A DNA stretch of 64,000 nucleotides. It comes from Haematobia irritans. Lineage: Eukaryota; Arthropoda; Insecta; Diptera; Muscidae. The DNA lies in the NCBI RefSeq assembly GCF_050003625.1, contig NC_134401.1:94776852-94840851 (forward strand), given 5' to 3'. Made by a program: the position numbers and the translations under genes. This document shows positions 12,901-24,900 of the stretch, in pieces. The notes under the pieces are model-generated. The model searched no databases and had not been told where the DNA came from. It worked only from the letters and a program-made list of their open reading frames with translations. Every line of letters begins with the position of its first letter. The first letter of the stretch is position 1.

Positions 12901-15900
12901 TTTCTACTGTATGTTTCTAGTAAATGGACATTCATACGAAAACTATAGCTGACACTTTTTCGGGTTCTTTTTTGTATTTTTGCTCACACTTTGAAGGACA
13001 TTATAGGCCAAATAGCGCTTATTTTCGTAAGGCCACTTGGTCACAATTCAAGAATCAAATTTTCAAAACAAGCTCATATAGCTCTTGAAGTATTTGAAGA
13101 AGGTTTTCAAAATGGCAATTTTTGTTCTACATGCTGGTAGTACAAGTAAAAACAGAAGAAAAATTAAAGTTTTTAACATTAGGTTTATTTCGGTAGTGAA
13201 AGGGTTAACAGAATTAGTCTTCCGAATTTGAATAAAAAGTTAATTGTATCAATTAATTTTTTAATTAAAAATTTAAAAATTTTCAATCATTGCCTTAATA
13301 AACTTAATGTTTCTATCATGATTAAAAAGTTAATTGTATCAATTAATTTATTAATTGAAAAAATTTTCAACTTCAATTAACTTTTTAATTGGAAATATTT
13401 TGGTGATATTTTTTTCTGTGCATATAAACCGATCTCCAGATTTGGCTTGTGGAGCCTCTAAGAGAAGCATATTTCATCCGATCCGGCTGAAATTTGGTAC
13501 ATGGTGTTTGTATACGGTCTCTAACAACCATGCAAAAATTGGTCCACATCGGTCCATAATTATATATAGACCCCATATAAACCGATCCCCAGATTTGGCT
13601 TGGTAAGTCTCCAGAGATGGTCTGTATCAAACTTTTTTAGGTTTGCGACTGTCGTAAAGTTGTAAACGTCGTAAACGTCACATACGCGTCGTAAATGTAG
13701 AAAAAGTAAAAAAAGTCGCAAACTGAAAATACTTTAGTCGCGTCAGCTAGGCAGCGAATGCGATGATATTCAAGACGATGGTATGTGCGAAGAAGTTTCA
13801 ATTCTTAGGAATATTCACAATTTTCGGTTTTAGTCCCCGCATTTTCCCTATTGCCTTTTGCACGAGTACAGGGTAACCGTGGATTTTCTCGTCCTTTCTT
13901 AGCTTTCAAGTTCAGTCTCCTGTCTAATATAACCCCAAGCTATTTTGCACACTTTCCAATGGGAATTTCGATACCACCTAAGAAAATAGGCTTGACCATG
14001 GGAAAACTTCCACAAATTTCTGCAGAAACTCACAGCGAATGCTGTCAAACTAAATTAAAAATGTTCAGGATTTCTTCTATTCAAAATGTGGTTTTCTACA
14101 GTAGGTTTACGACTTTTGCGACATACGTATTATACCGTCGCAAATGTATGTCGCAAAAGTCACAGTTTGTGACAGGCCAACCCTGGAAGTCTCCAAGAGA
14201 AGCAAATTTCATCCAATCCGGTTGTAATTTGGAACATGGTGTTAGTATGTGATCTTTAACAACCGTGCCAGAATTGGTCCACATCGGTCCATAATTATAT
14301 ATAGCCCCCATATAAAACATTCTCCAGATTTGGTTCCGGAGCCTCTTGGAGGAGCAAAATTCATCCGATCCGGTTAAAATTAGGAACGTGGTGTTAGTAT
14401 ATGGTCGCTAACAACCATACCAAAATTGGTCCAATCACACAAAAATTGGTCCATATCGGTTCATAATCATGGTTGCCACTAGAGCCAAAAATAATCTACC
14501 AAAATTTTATTTATATAGAAAATTTTGTCAAAACTTTATTTCTATAGAAAATTTTGTCAAAATTTTATTTCTAGAGAAAATTTTGTTAAAATTTTATTCG
14601 GTTCATAATAAAATTTTCTTCATTGTCAAAATTTTATTTCTATAGAAAATTTTGTTCAAATTTTATTCGGTTCGTAATCATGGTTGCCACTCGAGCCAAA
14701 AATAATTTACCAAGATTTTATTTCTATAGAAAATTTTGTCAAAAGTTTATTTCTATAGAAAATTTTGTTAAAGTTTTATTTCTGTAGAAATTTTTGTCAA
14801 AATTTTCTTTCTATAGAAAATTTTGTCAAAATTTTTATTTCTGTAGAAAATTTTGTGAAAATTTTATTTCTATAGAAAATTTTGTTAAAATTTTATTTCT
14901 GTAGAAAATTTTGTCAAAATTTTATGTCTACTTTGTCAAACTGAATTATATACGTATTGGATCGATCTTTTTTGATTTAATATATACCACGTATGGACTT
15001 ACATACAATTTAGAAGATGGTGTTAGAAGGTTTTAATACCTTGCCATCGGCAAGCGTTACCGCAACTTAAGTAATTCGATTGTGGATGGCAGTGTTTAGC
15101 TGAAGTTTCTACGCAATCCATGATGGAGGGTACATAAGCTTCGGCCTGGCCGAACTTACGGCCGTATATACTTGTTATTTGTATATTATTAAAGAAGAAT
15201 CAAAGCGCAATTTCAAAATAAAAATCCATTAGTCCTCTTTATTCCATGGCCTAGTAACGGGCACAAAATTTTATTGTGGGGGCCCAAGGGCTAATTTATA
15301 ATTTTAGCCAGCTTAACAGTTGCGAACTCATTTCATGAGGGCTCGGGCCTACAAAAAAGTTTTGCCAAACTTTTATTTCTTAGAAAATTTTGTTAAAATT
15401 TTATTTCTATAGAAAATTTTGCCAAAATTTTATTTTTATAGAAAATTTTGTCACAATTTTATTTCTGTAGAAAATGTTGCCAAATTTTAATTCTATGTAG
15501 AACATTTTGTCAATTTTTTTTTTCTATATGGAATTTTTATACCCTCCACCATAGGACACCCTCCACCATAACACATCGAAATATTGCTCTAAGACCCCAT
15601 AAAGTATATATATTCTGGGTCGTGGTGAAATTCTGAGTCGATCTGAGCATGTCCGTCCGTCCGTCTGTTGAAATCATGCTAACTTCCGAACGAAACAAGC
15701 TATCGACTTGAAACTTGGCACAAGTAGTTGTTATTGATGTAGGTCAGACGGTATTGCAAACGGGCCATATCGGTCCACTTTTACGTATAGCCCCCATATA
15801 AACGGACCCCCAAATGTGGCTTGCAGACCCACTAAGAGGAGCAAATTTCATCCGATCCGGGTGAAATTTGGTACATGGTGTTAGTATATGGCCTCTAACA

Positions 15901-18900
15901 ACCATGCAAAAATTGGTCCGCATCGGTCCATAATTATATACAGGCCCCACATAAACCGATCCCCCGATTTGGCTTTCGGAGCCTCTAAGAGAAGCAAATT
16001 TCATCCGATCCGGCTGAAATTTGGTACATGGTGTTAGTATATGGTCTCTAACAACTATGCAAAAATTGGTCCGCATCGGTCCATAATTATATATAGCCCC
16101 CATATGAACCGAGCCCCCGATTTGGCTTTCGGAGCCTCTAAGAGAAGCAAATTTCATCCAATACGGCTGAAATTTGGTACATGGTGTTAGTATATTGTTT
16201 CTAATAATCATGCACAAATTGGTCCACATCGGTCTTTAATTATATATAGCCCCCATATAAACCGATCCCCAGATTTGGCGTGCGGAGCCTCTAAGAGAAG
16301 AAAGTTTCGTCCGATCCGGCTGAAATTTGGTACATGGTGTTAGTATATGGTCTCTAACAACTATGCAAAATTTGGTCCACATAGGTCAATAATTATATAT
16401 AGCCCCCATATAAACCGATCCCCCGATTTGGCGTACGGAGCCTCTAAGAGAAGCAAATTTCATCCGATCCGGCTGAAATTTGGTACATGGTGTAAGTATA
16501 CGGTCTCTAATGGCCCTGCAAAAATTGGTCGAAATCGGTCCATAATTATATATAGCCCCCATATAAACCGATCCCCAGATTTGACCTCCGGAGCCCCTTG
16601 GAAGAGCAAAATTCATCCGATTCGGTTGAAATTTGGTACGTGATGTTAGTATATCGTATCTAATAACCATGCAGGAATTGGTTCATAACAGTCCACAATT
16701 ATATATAGCACCCATATAAACCATTCCCCAGATTTGACTTCCGGTGCCTTTTGGAGAAGCAAAATTCATCCGATCTGGTTTAAATTTGGTACGTGGTGGT
16801 AGTATATGATATTTAACAACCATGCCACAAGTGGCCCATATCAGTCCATAATCATATATAGCCCCCATATAAACCGATCCCGAGATTTGTTTTTGGAGCC
16901 ACTTGGAGGAGCAAATTTCATCCGAGTCAGTTGAAATTTGGTACTTTGTGCTAGTATAAGGCCGTTAACAACCATGCCTAACTAGGTCCATATCGATTCA
17001 TAATTATTTGTAGACTTACCTACACATACCTTGTTTGTCTAGTATATACCACGTATGGACCAACTCACAATTTAGAAAACGATTTAAGAGACCACAACCC
17101 AAGTAATTCGATTGTGGATGACAGTCTTTCGTAGAAGTTTCTACGCAATCCATGGTGGAGGGTACATAAGATTCGGCATGGCCGAACTTACGGCCGTTTA
17201 TACTTGTTTTTTTTCAACTACTTGAACATTTAGAAGTAAATTTTCGTTCATAAATACAAGGAAGTCCGAACACCCATTTTTATATCTCCAGCATTTGGAA
17301 GACGAACACCAGTCTCTTGATGTTACGGTTCGAAATATTGATCTTGATCTTAGCAGCTTGCTGGATTTGACAAAATTTTAGTTTTTAAAATATTACTGTT
17401 TTTCTACAAAAGAGCCTTTTGTTTTATTAAAAAAAAAAGAAAATTATTGGGGATTTTTGTGAGGAATTTAAATTTAAATTGGGGATTTTTTGGGACGAAA
17501 ACTTCATAATTTGGGGACAAGAGCCAGAAAAATACTGGCAACACTGCCGTCACGTACCGAAGATTCAGGAGAACCATATGAAAAATAAGCTCATCGTCGG
17601 GATACTTGAAAATATATAGAATTTCTGGTGAATTTGATGATAGATACCCATTCCATGGTGGTGGGTATAAAAGTTAGTATGTTGCAGGTTAACTGGCACA
17701 ATATTTTGCCAAGGTCACAATGGTATATCTGTCAAACCAATTTATGGCTACATGATATTTCTTTCACAGCATTCTTATTGAATTGTTTACATTCCACTAA
17801 AACGCATTTCAACCTATGTTTATTAGATGGAGGTATACTAACTTTGTCATTCCATTTGTAACGCATTGTCGTCGTGACGAAATACTCTATGTCCGTCCGT
17901 CCGTCTGTCTGTTGAAATCATGCATCCGAAATGAAACAAACTATCTGAAAGGTTCTATTGTTGTAGGTCGGGTGATATTGCAATTGGTTCATATCGGACT
18001 TTTAGGTATAAACAAACACCCAGATTTGACCACTCCTGGAAGAGCAAACTTTCTCCACTCCGGTTGAAATTCGGAATGTAATCTCATTATAAGCTTTGTA
18101 ATACACTAAAAAAAAAAAATATTGTCGTGAGGTCAAAGATTTCATGTCTTTAAAATACGAATGCAAATTTTTCTTAGCTTAGAAGACGCATTTCTCTAAT
18201 ATGAAGTTTTTTTCTTTGTCCAAAAGTCGATAAACTTTTCAATGAAGTCGTATTGTCCTTATAATTAAGTGATTTCACTTAAGAATGGGTATCATAACAT
18301 GAAAAAAAAAAATTTTGGGCTAAGGTCAACTTGACTTTAATAATTCAGAAAAATTCTTTAAATTTAATGAAATTGTCTTTAAATTTGTTATCTTCTTGCA
18401 TCTTGACTACAAAGCAAAAAATCGTTCAAAAATAGGACATGGTTTTCAACACCTTATTTTAAAGATGTTTTTTGCTTGAAACATAGCATAATTTCTACAG
18501 GAAGTCGATTCTGAATTTGGAAAATAATGTTGTCGTTAATTCGTTTTTAAAGGACTTTGATAGCATATAAAGAAAAAAGCTGAAAAAACGAAAAATTAAA
18601 ATTTGCATCCTAAAAGCAAGTACACAAAACCCAAATTTAAAAGAGAATTGTGTCGTAAAAGTACCCTTACTTGTATTCTCCGCTTCTTTGGCTCGGAATC
18701 AATATCAAAATTGTTAGAGTACAGTCAAAATCTTAGGAACCGGGCATGCTTTTTTTCGGTGCGAGGTGACCAACTTTCAACGCATACAGGTCAGCCAGTG
18801 GACCCACTAGGGATGCACAAATTTGCAAACTTAGAGGAAAACACCTCAGCTTTCATACAAATTATGTTGATATATTTATCCGTTCAAAAGTTTCAGAATT

Positions 18901-21900
18901 ATTTCCAAAACAAAAGCGATTAGGAACCACTGTGCAGCGTGAGTCACGACAATTTCGTATCACGTGCACACCTCTAATACATACAGTGACGCACATAAAT
19001 ATAGGCATACCAAACAATTTTGATTAAAAACCACATGTTAAAAGTGATATGAAGCTATTTTAAATTAAACAAGTATATACGGCCGTAAGTTCGGCCAGGC
19101 CGAAGCTTATGTACCCTCCATCATGGATTGCGTAGAAACTTCAGCTAAACACTGCCATCCACAATCGAATTACTTAAGTTGCGGTAACGCTTGCCGATGG
19201 CAAGGTATTAAAACCTTCTAACACCATCTTCTAAATTGTATGTAAGTCCATACGTGGTATATATTAAATCAAAAAAGATCGATCCAATACGTATATAATT
19301 CAGTTTGACAAAGTAGACATAAAATTTTGACAAAATTTTCTACAGAAATAAAATTTTAACAAAATTTTCTATAGAAATAAAATTTTCACAAAATTTTCTA
19401 CAGAAATAAAAATTTTGACAAAATTTTCTATAGAAAGAAAATTTTGACAAAAATTTCTACAGAAATAAAACTTTAACAAAATTTTCTATAGAAATAAACT
19501 TTTGACAAAATTTTCTATAGAAATAAAATCTTGGTAAATTATTTTTGGCTCGAGTGGCAACCATGATTACGAACCGAATAAAATTTGAACAAAATTTTCT
19601 ATAGAAATAAAATTTTGACAATGAAGAAAATTTTATTATGAACCGAATAAAATTTTAACAAAATTTTCTCTAGAAATAAAATTTTGACAAAATTTTCTAT
19701 AGAAATAAAGTTTTGACAAAATTTTCTATATAAATAAAATTTTGGTAGATTATTTTTGGCTCTAGTGGCAACCATGATTATGAACCGATATGGACCAATT
19801 TTGGTATGGTTGTTAGCGACCATATACTAACACCACGTTCCTAATTTTAACCGGATCGGATGAATTTTGCTCCTCCAAGAGGCTCCGGAACCAAATCTGG
19901 AGAATGTTTTATATGGGGGCTATATATAATTATGGACCGATGTGGACCAATTCTGGCACGGTTGTTAAAGATCACATACTAACACCATGTTCCAAATTAC
20001 AACCGGATTGGATGAAATTTGCTTCTCTTGGAGACTTCCAGGGTTGGCCTGTCACAAACTGTGACTTTTGCGACATACATTTGCGACGGTATAATACGTA
20101 TGTCGCAAAAGTCGTAAACCTACTGTAGAAAACCACATTTTGAATAGAAGAAATCCTGAACATTTTTAATTTAGTTTGACAGCATTCGCTGTGAGTTTCT
20201 GCAGAAATTTGTGGAAGTTTTCCCATGGTCAAGCCTATTTTCTTAGGTGGTATCGAAATTCCCATTGGAAAGTGTGCAAAATAGCTTGGGGTTATATTAG
20301 ACAGGAGACTGAACTTGAAAGCTAAGAAAGGACGAGAAAATCCACGGTTACCCTGTACTCGTGCAAAAGGCAATAGGGAAAATGCGGGGACTAAAACCGA
20401 AAATTGTGAATATTCCTAAGAATTGAAACTTCTTCGCACATACCATCGTCTTGAATATCATCGCATTCGCTGCCTAGCTGACGCGACTAAAGTATTTTCA
20501 GTTTGCGACTTTTTTTACTTTTTCTACATTTACGACGCGTATGTGACGTTTACGACGTTTACAACTTTACGACAGTCGCAAACCTAAAAAAGTTTGATAC
20601 AGACCATCTCTGGAGACTTACCAAGCCAAATCTGGGGATCGGTTTATATGGGGTCTATATATAATTATGGACCGATGTGGACCAATTTTTGCATGGTTGT
20701 TAGAGACCGTATACAAACACCATGTACCAAATTTCAGCCGGATCGGATGAAATATGCTTCTCTTAGAGGCTCCACAAGCCAAATCTGGAGATCGGTTTAT
20801 ATGCACAGAAAAAAATATCACCAAAATATTTCCAATTAAAAAGTTAATTGAAGTTGGAAATTTTTTCAATTAATAAATTAATTGATACAATTAACTTTTT
20901 AATCATGATAGAAACATTAAGTTTATTAAGGCAATGATTGAAAATTTTTAAATTTTTAATTAAAAAATTAATTGATACAATTAACTTTTTATTCAAATTC
21001 GGAAGACTAATTCTGTTAACCCTTTCACTACCGAAATAAACCTAATGTTAAAAACTTTAATTTTTCTTCTGTTTTTACTTGTACTACCAGCATGTAGAAC
21101 AAAAATTGCCATTTTGAAAACCTTCTTCAAATACTTCAAGAGCTATATGAGCTTGTTTAGAAAATTTGATTCTTGAATTGTGACCAAGTGGCCTTACGAA
21201 AATAAGCGCTATTTGGCCTATAATGTCCTTCAAAGTGTGAGCAAAAATACAAAAAAGAACCCGAAAAAGTGTCAGCTATAGTTTTCGTATGAATGTCCAT
21301 TTACTAGAAACATACAGTAGAAAAATTGTCTCAAATTTTCGTATTTTTCGTTTATTTCTAAAGAACTTTACAAAAATGTATTTTGGACCTCACCAATATA
21401 GAAAATATTTATAGGTTATTTAGATTAAAGCCTTTAAAATAACATCGAGAAATAAATCAAAACTAAGTGGAAAAATAGAATTTGGTGTCTTTTTCGAATG
21501 TCCTTCATAGCGGACATCGGTAGTGAAAGGGTTAAAAAAAGTGCTGATTTTTTTTAAATTTTTAATTAAAAATGTATTTCAAACAATCATTTGTTAATTC
21601 AAATAAAAACTCTAAGCCAATTCAGAAAGTAATTAAAAATAGTGACCTTTTTTAATTAATAAATTAATTGAGTTTTGCAATCAACATCAATTAAATTTTT
21701 AATTGAATCAATTAAACAATTAATTGAAATTTGCTGAAAAAATCAATTAATCACTTAATCAAGAATTTTTTCTATGTCCAATTAAAACTGTGATTGATAC
21801 TATCATTTTCGTGATTGAAGACATTTCAATTAAAAAATTAATTAGATCAATTAATTTGGTGATTGAATCAGAAAAAAATTTTTTTGTGTGTGGGGTCTAT

Positions 21901-24900
21901 ATATAATTATGGACCGATGTGGACCAATTTTTGCATGGTTGTTTGAGACCATATACCAACACCATGTACCCAATTTCAGCCGGATCGGATGAAATTTGCT
22001 TCTCTTTTAGGGTCCGCAAGCCAAATCTGGAGATCGGTTTATACGGGGGCTATATATAATTATGGACCGATGTAAACCAATTTTCGCATGGATATTAGAG
22101 ACCATATACCAACACCATGTACCCAATTTCAGCCCGATCGGATGAAATTTGCTTCTCTTTTAGGGTCCGCAAGCCAAATCTGGAGATCGGTTTATATGGG
22201 GGCTATATATAATTATGGACCGATGTGAACCAATTTTTGCATGGATATTAGAGACCATATACCAACATCATGTTCCCAATTTCAGCCGGATCGGATGAAA
22301 TTTGCTTCTCTTTTAGGGTCCGCAAGCCAAATCTGGAGATCGGTTTATATGGGGGCTATATATAATTATGGACCGATGTGGACCAATTTTTGCATGGTTG
22401 GTAGAGACCATATACCAACACCATATACCAAATTTCAGCCGGATCGGATGAAATATGCTTCTGTTAGAGGCTCAACAAGCCAAATCTGAGGGTCCCTTTA
22501 TATGGGGGCTATACGTAAAAGTGGACCGATATGGCCCATTTTCAATACCATCCGACCTACATTGATAACAACTACTTCTGCCAAGTTTCAAGTCGATAGC
22601 TTGTTTTTTTCGGAAGTTAGCGTGATTTCAACAGACGGACGGACGGACGGACGGACGGACGGACATGGTTAGATCGACTCAGAATTTCACCACGACCCAG
22701 AATATATATACTTTATGGGGTCTTAGTGCAATATTTCGATGTGTTACAAACGGAATGACAAAGTTAATATACCCCCATCCTATGATGGAGGGTACACAGA
22801 TAAAAATAAGTTTGAGAACCAATAACTTTTGTTGGAAAACTAATAACAAAATTTGTTAATTTTCCTGCAACAAACTAATTTGTACTTTTAATAACCATTA
22901 TTACAAAAAAGTTGTTAGCAATCGTCACCATCAGAAGGCAACTAATAATTTGTGTTCTCAATAACATAATTTGTAAGTAATTTGTTGAGTATCCAACAGT
23001 ACAAAATATTTGTTGTTGAACGTTCCGTTTAATCCTCAACAAATATTTTTGAATTTGAACGAAAAAATTTGATTGTGGTTTGTTGGAGTTTATCAATGAC
23101 CTGTAACAAATTTATTGGTGTATTGATAAAAAATTAAATTGAAATTAAAATTGACAGAATTTTGCTATGAATTGCACCAAAATTGCAAAATTGCCGGAAC
23201 AATTTTGGAGATATTTTGTTAAGTACACACAGAGAAGGAATATGACCGAAATGTTATTTTTGGACGGGGAACATGTAACATTTTTGTGTCGAAAATCCTA
23301 TACTCAGTTTTGTAAATGTTTGACAATTTTAAATTTGAGTAGTCCCGGGTCTAGCAAGCATTTTGACAACTTTTTTCCCAGTGCTATATATTCTAGTTAA
23401 TTAGAATTGTAATAACTCTAATCCCGATATTAATATGGTTTTATTATTTATCTCATACAAAAACACATTTAAGAAACTACCATATTGAAAAATATACAAA
23501 TAATATATAAAATATATAAATATAGCTTTCGTACATATTCTCAGCGATGTGTGCGTAACCAGTCTTGTATTTTTGTTTTCATATCGATAGCAGTCAACTA
23601 TTTTCGCAACAAAGCAATTTGTTGAAAATTCAGAATATTTCTATTATTTCCTCTGTGAAGCATCTACAAACACATTTCAACAACAAATGCCTCATGTTCA
23701 ATAGACAAATTTGTTGAGCATAAGCAGATTCTACATACAAATAAAGTTGTTAATATTTATTTGCAGTTATTTTTTTGTGTGTATAAAAAGAATTTAATGT
23801 AAACCCGATTTATTAAAATCCCCAAAATTTATGAAAGTTCCCCACCAAATCCCCAAGTCCCTAAATCAAAAATTTCGCCCCCAACCACGAAAAAATATCC
23901 CCAATACTGGCAACACTGCGTGACGGTAACATTTAGCCTCCAGTGAGTCATAATAAGGTGATCGCAAAACATTGCTCAAAAATCTAAGTCGCAGTAAATG
24001 CGATTTTTTCGTAAGAAGGGTCTTTCAGCTTAAAATAAATCAGAAAGGCGCTAGGGTTCAGCTAGTATTTACATATCGTCTTAAAAGCGTAATTTTTATC
24101 CAATAGCGTTTGCTGATACTACACAAAACTTTCTCTTTCAGTCATTGAAGTTGCTACCGATTTTCATGGCAACAACCAGGACGTTATGGTGAAGGAAATA
24201 CAAAATGGGAAAGAATCTTATGGCACTGATAATTCACGATTTCCAATGCAAACACACAACAAAGAAGTGAGCTCAAATATTAACGGAGATCAATGGGAAA
24301 TATCATGGTGGACAGAGTACTATGGGATATTTTGCAGAAATTTGCATCAGATGTGGCGAGATCAGGTAAGAGATAAACATTTACTCAAATGCTACACAGA
24401 AAAAAAAGTGTCTCGTAAATTTAAGAAAATTTTTACAATAATTTATTACAAGAATTTTCCAGAATTTTAGTTCATTTTTCGCATCTTCAACGAAAATTAA
24501 CTACTCGGAAGGAAATTTTACAAATTCTAAGTAGCAATCGTTTAGTTCATGGCCTACAAAATACGATGGAAATTTCCTTAAAAAATTTCTTAACTGGTAG
24601 TTAAAAATTCGTTTGTCATGCTATAAAACTACTTGTGAAATGTAAAGTATTTTCTAAATAATAAGTGCAATTTACTATAAGATTTTTTTGTATGAGAAAA
24701 TATTTTTTTACGAAAAATGAACTTGAAAGTGGATAGCAATTTCTTACGGACAATTCCTATAGTTAATAATTGTTGGTAAAAAATTACCAAATGAAATATT
24801 TTTAGTTCTCATGTAATTAAATTTATAGACATTTTCGTCATAAATGGTAGATAACATTTTTTGAAAATTTTGCAAATTTTAAGTTAAACGTTTCATTGTT

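Larger units (their letters stand above)
11441..15176 (+). mobile_element. Composite family A element, left arm of inverted pair
   Basis: It runs from ATACCCTCCATCATAGGATG to CTTGTT, with (GTCC)4, several 153-bp units, a 29-bp repeat tract (about 14500-14940) and the 3' hairpin. Three foreign pieces are nested in it: a TTAATTGAT MITE (12334-13420) that itself holds a TTAA-flanked MITE (12693-13204), and a hAT-like piece (13612-14185). The same composite lies reversed at 19067-22794, positions pairing as x and 34224 minus x over most of the length. I saw one 19-bp indel, one 12-bp microsatellite difference and a few substitutions. Confidence 0.85.
19067..22794 (-). mobile_element. Composite family A element, right arm of inverted pair
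   Basis: This is the reverse complement of 11441-15176 from AACAAGTATATACGGCCGTA to GGAGGGTA, with all nested elements at equivalent places. Differences I can see are (GGAC)7 instead of four units, loss of one 19-bp stretch near 19795, and scattered single bases. Its terminal hairpin is split by a TA-flanked element at 22795-23781, which the left arm lacks, so that insertion is younger. Confidence 0.85.

Noticed and set aside
13851..14252. 133-residue open frame, repeated identically at 19972-20373 minus
   Set aside because: It is antisense to a decayed LINE RT fragment inside a hAT-like element and continues into family A units. Its duplication reflects the inverted repeat, not conservation of a protein.
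18603..18923. 106-residue ORF between repeats
   Set aside because: It lies across family F-type repeat debris, matches no domain I know, and lacks splice or polyadenylation context.
24186..24470. 94-residue ORF as an independent gene
   Set aside because: It is the ABCG linker exon (24142-24365) read past its GTAAGAG donor into the intron.
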